11,652 nt of DNA from contig QHUF01000155.1 of NCBI GenBank assembly GCA_003221075.1, positions 1 to 11,652 on the forward strand, read 5' to 3'. The notes below the pieces were generated by a model, which saw nothing but the letters and a program-made list of their open reading frames with translations, did no database searches and had not been told where the DNA came from. Positions 7,062-11,652 of the stretch are shown here, piece after piece (within the stretch, counting starts at the first letter, position 1; each line of letters opens with the position of its first letter). The stretch is from Gemmatimonadota bacterium. Its GTDB lineage: Bacteria; Gemmatimonadota; Gemmatimonadetes; Gemmatimonadales; GWC2-71-9. A program made the position numbers and the translations under genes.

Positions 7062-7753
7062 GGTGCGGCCGCCTGATCGCGCGCTTCGTCCACGGCGGAG
7101 TCGTACACCAACGCGCCTTCCTGGAGCTCGATCACGCGGTAGGGCGCCTGGCGCACGAGGTCGAGATCGTGCGTGGCCATCACCACCGCCGTGCCGCTGG
7201 CATTGATGTCCCGCAGCAGTTGAAACACGCCGCGGGTCGCGCGCTCGTCGAGGTTCCCTGTGGGCTCGTCGGCGAGCAGCACCGTCGGCTCGTTAACGAG
7301 GGCGCGGGCGATGGCGACGCGCTGCTGCTCGCCGCCGGAGAGCTCGCGCGGGTACGCCTGGGCTTTGGCGGCGAGGCCGACCTGCGTGAGCACGCGCATG
7401 ACTCGCGCCGCGATCGTCGACGAGCGTGCCCCCGTGACCTCGAGCGCGAACGCCACGTTCTCTTCGGCCGTGCGGTCTTCGAGCAGCCGGAAGTCCTGGA
7501 AGACGATGCCGAGCTTGCGGCGCAGCAGGGGGACGTCACGCGGCCGCATCTCGTTCACGTCGTATCCTGAGACGCGCACGTCGCCCGACGTCGGGCGCTC
7601 TTCGGCATAGATGAGCTTCATGACGGTCGACTTGCCGGCGCCGGAATGCCCGGTGAGAAAGGCGAACTCCCCCTTAGCCACATGGAAGGAGACGTCCTTG
7701 AGCGCCAGGCCGCCCTTGGGGAAGGCCTTGAAGACGTTGGTGAACTTGATCAC
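7058..7753 (-). CDS. ftsE: Cell division ATP-binding protein FtsE
   Basis: This 231-residue ABC ATPase has Walker A GHSGAGKST at 35-43, Q-loop FQDFRLLEDRTAEENVAF at 85-102, signature LSGGEQQR at 138-145, Walker B VLLADEPTGNLD at 158-169, and switch His195 in ATHD. The FQDFRLL and DEPTGNLD wording and its position before ftsX are diagnostic for FtsE rather than LolD or MacB. It acts on the cytoplasmic face with FtsX in the control of cell-wall hydrolysis at division. The start is GTG at 7753, directly after the TAA of the preceding gene in the same frame (TAAGTG), so no earlier start is possible. There is no room for a separate promoter. Confidence 0.96.
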   Translation of the reverse strand: MIKFTNVFKAFPKGGLALKDVSFHVAKGEFAFLTGHSGAGKSTVMKLIYAEERPTSGDVRVSGYDVNEMRPRDVPLLRRKLGIVFQDFRLLEDRTAEENVAFALEVTGARSSTIAARVMRVLTQVGLAAKAQAYPRELSGGEQQRVAIARALVNEPTVLLADEPTGNLDERATRGVFQLLRDINASGTAVVMATHDLDLVRQAPYRVIELQEGALVYDSAVDEARDQAAAP

Positions 7754-8911
7754 TTAGTGCCGCGCCAGGGCCTGGGCGAAGTCCGCGATGAGATCATCGG
7801 GATCCTCCAGTCCCAGGGAAAATCTCAGGAATCCGTCCGGAATGCCAGCCTGCGCGCGCTGTTCCGCCGTGAGACTGGCGTGGGAGGTGAGCCGCGGCTC
7901 CGACACGAGCGTTTCGACGCCACCGAGGCTGGGAGCGTGCGCGGCGATCGTCAGCCCCTTCAGGAAGCGCTCGGCGCCACGTACGCCGCCTTTCAGCTCG
8001 ATGCCAAGCATGCCGCCGAAGCCGCCCAGCGTGCGTTTGGCCAGCTCGTGATCCGGATGCGACGGCAGACCGGGGTAGTGGACCTTGGAAATCCCGTCCT
8101 GCTTCGCGCACCACTCCGCGACCGCCAGGCCGATCTCGTTCTGACGTCGGACCCGCACTGTCAGCGTGCGCATGCCGCGGTCGATCAACCATGCCGCGAA
8201 CGGATCGATGGCCTGTCCCCACACCTGCATCAAGCGGCGCACCTCGTCGACTACCTGATCCGTTCCCGCGACGGCGCCGGCGATCACGTCCGTGTGGCCG
8301 TTCAAGTATTTCGTCGCCGAGTGGATGACGAGATCGGCGCCGTGCTCGAGGGGCCGGAAATTCACTGGCGACGCGAAGGTCGAATCGACGATGAGGGCGA
8401 GTCCTTCGGCCTTGCACACCGTGGCGACGGGCTCGAGATCGATCACGCGCAGCAGCGGGTTTGTCGGCGTTTCCAGGAACACGGCGCGCGTCGTCTTGCG
8501 CAACGCGCGCTTCCAGGTGCGCTGCTGCGTCGGATTTACGAAGCTGACGTCGATGCCCAGCTTTCCGAACTCTTCGCGGAACAGCCGGAACACGCCGCCA
8601 TAAATCCACTCGCTTGCCAGCAGGTGATCCCCGGGACGCAGCACCGCCAGATGCGCGAGCGCCGTCGCGCCCATGCCGCTCGCCAGGAACAGCGCCGCGT
8701 CTGCGCCCTCGAGCAGCGCCAGCTTCTTGCCGATGTCGACCTGATTGGGGTTGTTGCCGTACCGGGTATACAGCACCTCGGCCGACGAGCCGACGGGATT
8801 GGTGAAGGTGGCGCTTTGATAGAGCGGGGGGGCAACGGCAGTCCAGTCAGCGCGCGCCTTGGGTTCGCCGTGAATGGCGCGGGTGGAAAGGCCCAGGCGG
8901 CGGCGTTTCAC
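7754..8911 (-). CDS. Cys/Met-metabolism PLP-dependent enzyme (cystathionine gamma-synthase/lyase type)
   Basis: This 385-residue protein belongs to the cystathionine synthase/lyase family of fold-type I PLP enzymes. Lys201 in HSATKYLNGH is the PLP-binding lysine, Asp176 in IVDSTFASP holds the pyridine nitrogen, and YTRYGNNPN (48-56) carries the Tyr and Arg that bind the phosphate of the neighbouring subunit's cofactor. APSLGGVETLVSEP (326-339) and the closing FLRFSLGLEDPDDLI are also canonical. IYGGVFRLF (103-111) has Gly where methionine gamma-lyases have an active-site Cys, which argues against that activity. It may be cystathionine gamma-synthase, gamma-lyase, beta-lyase or a homocysteine/cysteine synthase; the sequence alone does not settle which. 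The GTG start at 8911 overlaps the preceding stop as GTGA. Nothing else in the run belongs to sulphur metabolism. Confidence 0.93.
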   Translation of the reverse strand: MKRRRLGLSTRAIHGEPKARADWTAVAPPLYQSATFTNPVGSSAEVLYTRYGNNPNQVDIGKKLALLEGADAALFLASGMGATALAHLAVLRPGDHLLASEWIYGGVFRLFREEFGKLGIDVSFVNPTQQRTWKRALRKTTRAVFLETPTNPLLRVIDLEPVATVCKAEGLALIVDSTFASPVNFRPLEHGADLVIHSATKYLNGHTDVIAGAVAGTDQVVDEVRRLMQVWGQAIDPFAAWLIDRGMRTLTVRVRRQNEIGLAVAEWCAKQDGISKVHYPGLPSHPDHELAKRTLGGFGGMLGIELKGGVRGAERFLKGLTIAAHAPSLGGVETLVSEPRLTSHASLTAEQRAQAGIPDGFLRFSLGLEDPDDLIADFAQALARH

Positions 8912-9339
8912 GCCGCGGTGAGTCTGAAGGAGCCTCCCGGATTGCGTGCGGCCAGCCGCCGCTCGACCAGCTCATCGAGCAGCGCCGGAGCCGGCTCACT
9001 GGCGCCGAGCCCCTCGAGTGCCCCGTCGGCCCGCTCGCACAGCACGGCGAGACCCGCGCCGGCGAGCACAGGTTCGATCGCCTCACGATGCGCATCCGTC
9101 AGCCCGCGCAGGAGCAGCACTTTGACCTTGTCGCGGACCAGCTTCGCCACGATCTCATCGGCGCACGAATAGTCGAGGCAGCCCACGCCGGTGAAATCCA
9201 TCACCGCGATGCTGCCCGCAGGAAGATCCCGTTCGATGTTTTCGCGAACCGCGCGGCCGGTGGGGCGCGTGACGAGGTCGGCGTAAAACCCGGCGACCGA
9301 CTGCTGCAGGATGGCGTGTACCATGATGTGTTGAATCAC
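8908..9339 (-). CDS. STAS-like protein, putative partner of the adjacent GHKL ATPase
   Basis: This 143-residue cytoplasmic protein has an anti-sigma-antagonist-like core: a beta strand SIAVMDFTGVGCLD (43-56) followed by YSCADEIVAKLVRD, then VKVLLLRGLTD and LAVLCE. When laid against SpoIIAA-type proteins, Ser58 (LDYSCA) falls at the phosphorylated Ser. The last 30 residues (PALLDELVERRLAARNPGGSFRLTAA) look like a small winged-helix end; this is a weak impression. The preceding gene encodes an ATPase of the kind that phosphorylates such proteins. I chose the GTG at 9339 because it overlaps the ATPase stop as GTGA, like most junctions here; MVHAILQQ five codons later is the alternative. The reading frame stays open upstream to 9786, but that part is a shadow of the ATPase gene. 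Confidence 0.8.
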   Translation of the reverse strand: MIQHIMVHAILQQSVAGFYADLVTRPTGRAVRENIERDLPAGSIAVMDFTGVGCLDYSCADEIVAKLVRDKVKVLLLRGLTDAHREAIEPVLAGAGLAVLCERADGALEGLGASEPAPALLDELVERRLAARNPGGSFRLTAA

Positions 9340-10256
9340 TGCTTCGACGGCCCCCCCGACCCTTTCTCTGTCTCCTGCTCTGGAATGATGAGCAGAACCT
9401 GCGACCCCGGAAACGCGGGCAACCCATCCTTCAGCGGGACATCGTCGTCCCAGCGCGGGACGATCGCGATGCGGGCGGTGCCGCTGCGGATCGCGACCTT
9501 GCCTTCCCAGCGCGCGAGATACCGGCGGATCCCCGCAAGCCCTTGTCCCCGTCCCGGATCCCGAAATCGGCTCACGCCCTGAATCAGCGCCGCCTCGAGC
9601 GCCGCGGCATCGCCCCAGCGCTCGCCGAACCGCTTGGCCTGCGTGGCTTCCAACGAGTGCCGGAATCCGACACCGGCGTCTGCGACCGCGATCACCACCA
9701 CGCGGCGCGCCAGCTTGCGCCGCCAGTTGTACGCCTGCACCGCAACCCAGCCGCCCGTGCCGGCGTGCTCCACAATATTCTGACAAGACTCCGAAAGCGC
9801 CATAGCGAATCCCATGGTCGCCTTCGGATCGAGTCCCAACTCCGAGCTGAGGATCGCGGACGCCCGCTGCTGTATCGTGCTCACGACGACGTGCACATCT
9901 TCGGCGGCCCGCACCGGTGTGACCGGCAGCAACACTTCACTCTCCACCGCAACCTTGACCTTCGGCACCTTGCCGTGCACCTCGAACAGGTCGGCTGCTT
10001 CCCGGAAGAACCCAGCGCGCGCCCAGTAGCTCACGACGTCGGGATTAGCCGGCGCGGTGAGCAGCGGACGTTCCCCTTTACGGGCGGCCGCCTCTCCCGC
10101 GGCGAGCAGGCCAACGAGACCGTAGGGCGATGCCCAATCGGCGGCGTGTGCGTCGAACAGCAGGCGCTCGCCATCGACGGCTTGCGCGTACGCGGCCGCG
10201 AATTGGTCGAATGAGCGGTCGTCGAACTGCGTGGGTACTTCGACCAGGCGCGTCAT
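9336..10256 (-). CDS. GHKL-type ATP-binding protein with N-terminal STAS-like domain
   Basis: This 306-residue protein has two parts. Residues about 5-95 look STAS-like (LLFDAHAADWASPYGLVGLLAAGEAA, then GERPLLTAPANPDVVSYWARAGFF). Residues about 118-295 are a GHKL ATPase: the N box is in ALSESCQNIVEHA (Glu156, Asn160, His164), the G1 box is DAGVGF (193-198), and the G2 box is GRGQGLAGI (235-243). There is no dimerisation His, so it is not a classical sensor kinase; it resembles anti-sigma-factor kinases of the RsbW/SpoIIAB kind. It is immediately followed by a STAS-like protein, as in partner-switching modules. ATG 10256 overlaps the PfkB stop as ATGA. Its last codons contain a G7 tract forming a -1 slippery sequence. 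Function is inferred from domains; target and signal are unknown. Confidence 0.82.
   Translation of the reverse strand: MTRLVEVPTQFDDRSFDQFAAAYAQAVDGERLLFDAHAADWASPYGLVGLLAAGEAAARKGERPLLTAPANPDVVSYWARAGFFREAADLFEVHGKVPKVKVAVESEVLLPVTPVRAAEDVHVVVSTIQQRASAILSSELGLDPKATMGFAMALSESCQNIVEHAGTGGWVAVQAYNWRRKLARRVVVIAVADAGVGFRHSLEATQAKRFGERWGDAAALEAALIQGVSRFRDPGRGQGLAGIRRYLARWEGKVAIRSGTARIAIVPRWDDDVPLKDGLPAFPGSQVLLIIPEQETEKGSGGPSKQ
9351..9357 (-). promoter_or_regulatory. Possible -1 slippery heptamer (G GGG GGG) at the ATPase-STAS junction
   Basis: In the ATPase frame the codons are TCG GGG GGG CCG, so the seven G match the X XXY YYZ pattern in phase. A -1 slip leads through GCC GTC GAA GCA into the GTG start of the STAS gene in frame, giving a fused protein of about 449 residues. 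No convincing downstream stem or pseudoknot was found, and homopolymers are also common sites of sequencing error. Functional use is speculative. Confidence 0.3.
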
Positions 10257-11188
10257 ACCACCGAGAGCTTGCCCATGAGGTGATCGCGCAGACCCGTGGC
10301 GCCGTGGTGATTCACATTCCTCGCGCCGAGCTGGTTGCCGGTGCGCAACGCGTCCTCGATACTGGCGCCGGCGAGCAGCATCGCGACCACGGCGCCGCCG
10401 AACACGTCGCCGCATCCGGTCGGATCGACGATCCGATCGAACGCCGCCTGGTGCGTGGCCGGCGCGGGAATCAGCTGCGTTCGAACCGGGTTGCCCGTGA
10501 AATACGCGGCGCCGCGTCTGCCGAGTGTCACGCACAACGTACTGCAGCCCTGCCGCAGCGCATCGGCGGCGATCGCGAGGGGATCCGGTCCCAGCTGCCG
10601 CATCTCGTCCTCGTTCAGCTGCACGACGTTGAAACAGCCGAACCACGTAGGGGCTTGGGGCAGGGGGCTAGGGACTCGAGTGCCGTCCGGTTCCTTTGCC
10701 AGGAAGAGGCTGTGCAGATCGGCGTACAGGAATCCCGGAAAACCCCGGCGCAGGAGCTGCGCCGTGTCGAGACTCATCTCGAAGCCGGAAATGAAATTGA
10801 TGTACACCGCGTCGAGGTCTCGCACGAGCGGGCCCAGCTCGGGCCACGTCCACGGTGGCACGCCGCCGCTCATCTGCTCGCAGCGCCGTTCCGCCGATTC
10901 ATACCGGAGCGTGACTCGGTTATTCGGTTCGGGGACCTCGATAAAGCGTGCGCCGCGCGGCGTGTGGCGTATGCTGCGAAGAAAATCATTCGCCTTGACC
11001 GCGAGATCTCGACCGACCTTGATCAAGGGGACAATCAGCCAGTCGTCCGGCAACGTCGCATCGAGCGCGGCGAGTGCGTACGAGATGCCGCCCCATTCCT
11101 GGATGGCGGCTTGGGCGGGATCGCGGCCATGAATCGTGTCCCACACCATCGACCCGATGACACCCAGTCGCTTCAGTGCAGGCCCCAA
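10253..11188 (-). CDS. PfkB-family carbohydrate/nucleoside kinase
   Basis: This protein of about 311 residues belongs to the ribokinase/PfkB family, which phosphorylates sugars or nucleosides. From the TTG at 11188 it begins with the strand RLGVIGSMVWDTI (7-19), followed by WGGISYALAAL (32-42, the substrate-binding Gly-Gly region), VVQLNEDEM (188-196), and the family signature DPTGCGDVFGG (255-265) with catalytic Asp261. Substrate is unknown. The start is uncertain: no ATG or GTG is close. TTG at 11188 overlaps the ROK gene by 16 bases; a CTG at 11176 would overlap the ROK stop as CTGA; the first ATG (GSM) would delete the first strand. Residues about 172-181 (VPSPLPQAPT) are encoded by a G4N3 repeat tract. 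The pairing with a ROK kinase suggests carbohydrate metabolism, but neighbours do not name the sugar. Confidence 0.88.
   Translation of the reverse strand: MGPALKRLGVIGSMVWDTIHGRDPAQAAIQEWGGISYALAALDATLPDDWLIVPLIKVGRDLAVKANDFLRSIRHTPRGARFIEVPEPNNRVTLRYESAERRCEQMSGGVPPWTWPELGPLVRDLDAVYINFISGFEMSLDTAQLLRRGFPGFLYADLHSLFLAKEPDGTRVPSPLPQAPTWFGCFNVVQLNEDEMRQLGPDPLAIAADALRQGCSTLCVTLGRRGAAYFTGNPVRTQLIPAPATHQAAFDRIVDPTGCGDVFGGAVVAMLLAGASIEDALRTGNQLGARNVNHHGATGLRDHLMGKLSVV
10650..10673 (+). repeat. G4N3 heptad tract (potential G-quadruplex) inside the PfkB gene
   Basis: On the plus strand four G runs of 4, 4, 5 and 3 are separated by CTT, CA and CTA (for example GGGGCTTGGGGCAGGGGG). The seven-base spacing is the same as in the inverted repeat at 6121-6200, though the three-base fillers differ. 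The plus strand is the template for this gene, so a G-quadruplex there could slow transcription. It encodes a Pro-rich stretch between two conserved parts of the kinase, a position where a length change of 21 bases would stay in frame. Confidence 0.7.
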
Positions 11189-11652
11189 TGTTTCTGGATG
11201 AAGACTGCCGCGGCGCCGAACACTCCCGCGGTACCGGGAAGAGTTCCCGGGACGATCTTGCACGCTTCCCAGGCCGGCTTGAACGCGCGCCGCTTGACCT
11301 CGCTGCGCAAGGGGTGGAAGAGCTTGTCTCCGGCCTGCGTGACCCCACCGCAGATCACCACGACTTCAGGATTGAAGATGTTGATGAAGCTCGCCACCGC
11401 CGCGCCCAACAGCCGGGCGGTCTCGTGCACGACCTCGAGCGCCCATTCGTCGCCGTCGTTCGCGGCTTCGTAGACGATCTGGGCAGTGATCTTGGTGAGA
11501 TCGCCCTTCACATACTCCGACAACGACGTCTCGACGCCCGACTGGATCCCTTCGACCGCACGCTCGGCGATCGCCGGTCCGGCCGCGTACGCCTCGATGC
11601 AGCCGTAGTTGCCGCATTTGCAGCGGCGCCCGTTCGCATCGATCGTGACGTG
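11173..11652 (-). CDS. ROK-family sugar kinase (glucokinase type), C-terminal 159 residues, cut by the window edge
   Basis: The visible part begins HVTIDANGRRCKCGNYGCIE and continues to the stop at 11175-11173. The zinc-binding signature C-x-C-G-x-x-G-C-x-E is complete (Cys11, Cys13, Cys18 of the fragment, with His1 in the position of the GH zinc ligand). NIFNPEVVVICGGVTQAGDKL and GTAGVFGAAAVF near the end are standard ROK C-terminal features. ROK proteins are sugar kinases or sugar-responsive repressors; the ATP-binding N-terminus and any DNA-binding domain are outside the window, so kinase is the likelier but not proven call. The reading frame is open to the window edge, so a TTG at 11523 is internal and not the start. 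The downstream PfkB gene overlaps its end. Confidence 0.92.
   Translation of the reverse strand, partial: HVTIDANGRRCKCGNYGCIEAYAAGPAIAERAVEGIQSGVETSLSEYVKGDLTKITAQIVYEAANDGDEWALEVVHETARLLGAAVASFINIFNPEVVVICGGVTQAGDKLFHPLRSEVKRRAFKPAWEACKIVPGTLPGTAGVFGAAAVFIQKHWGLH

Noticed and set aside
7754..8911. Calling the PLP enzyme methionine gamma-lyase or MetB outright
   Set aside because: The Cys typical of methionine gamma-lyase is Gly here, and the other family activities cannot be separated by eye, so only the family is named.
7646..9172. Long plus-strand open frame (508 codons) opposite ftsE and the PLP enzyme
   Set aside because: It is a GC-rich shadow of well-identified minus-strand genes; its translation has no recognisable domain and a composition rich in Arg, Ala and Gln typical of antisense frames.
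8908..9786. Taking the STAS-like gene as a 292-residue protein from 9786
   Set aside because: The first half overlaps the ATPase in another frame and is Arg/Gly-rich nonsense. Recognisable sequence starts at the GTG at 9339, which overlaps the ATPase stop as GTGA.
10253..11263. Taking the PfkB start at 11263 (336 residues)
   Set aside because: The first 25 residues are an Arg/Ser-rich shadow inside the conserved end of the ROK gene; the kinase fold begins at RLGVIGS.
10130..11473. Plus-strand open frame of 447 codons opposite the PfkB kinase
   Set aside because: It is antisense to clear PfkB and ROK family genes, with no domain of its own and no ribosome binding site.
1..11652. CRISPR arrays, tRNA or rRNA genes, insertion sequences
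   Set aside because: No spaced direct repeats, tRNA-like cloverleafs, transposase genes or terminal inverted repeats were seen on either strand. The only clear repeat structures are the G4N3 tracts.

Overview
The window is a GC-rich, gene-dense bacterial chromosome segment from a Gram-negative (diderm) organism. The protein styles and the gene order (sugar kinases, ATPase/STAS pair, PLP enzyme, FtsEX, LytM protein, ABC exporter) remind me most of Gemmatimonadota. That assignment is an inference from memory and was not tested by a search. No RNA genes, transposases, CRISPR arrays or prophage genes are visible.

Layout. (a) 1-974: a minus-strand pair, protein-L-isoaspartate methyltransferase (pcm) followed by the start of endonuclease IV (nfo, cut by the window edge). 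Both are repair or maintenance functions and they are translationally coupled. (b) 975-2384: one plus-strand gene, divergent from pcm, for a diguanylate cyclase with a degenerate receiver, a GAF domain and a GGDEF domain. It ends 5 bases from the end of the opposing gene run. (c) 2390-11652: a single uninterrupted minus-strand run of ten genes with essentially no intergenic space. In transcription order these are: ROK sugar kinase (3' part only), PfkB-family kinase, STAS-like/GHKL ATPase, STAS-like protein, Cys/Met-metabolism PLP enzyme, FtsE, FtsX, EnvC-like LytM protein, HlyD-type lipoprotein adaptor, ABC ATPase and ABC-2 permease. Seven of the nine junctions that can be judged are ATGA or GTGA overlaps or a back-to-back TAAGTG.

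How the genes may work together. FtsE, FtsX and the EnvC-like protein form the known module in which ATP hydrolysis inside the cell drives activation of cell-wall amidases outside. The EnvC-like protein has lost the Asp metal ligand, as expected for a non-catalytic activator. The adaptor, ATPase and permease form a separate export system. The ATPase/STAS pair resembles partner-switching regulators of the anti-sigma/anti-anti-sigma type. Its place just upstream of the division and cell-wall genes makes it the most intriguing unknown here.

Two sequence-level oddities stand out. The signal peptide of the EnvC-like gene is written almost entirely by a near-perfect inverted repeat of G4N3 heptads, and the same gene changes reading frame shortly after it, near 6000. 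In addition, a G7 tract forms a textbook -1 slippery heptamer at the end of the ATPase gene, and slipping there would fuse it in frame to the STAS protein.
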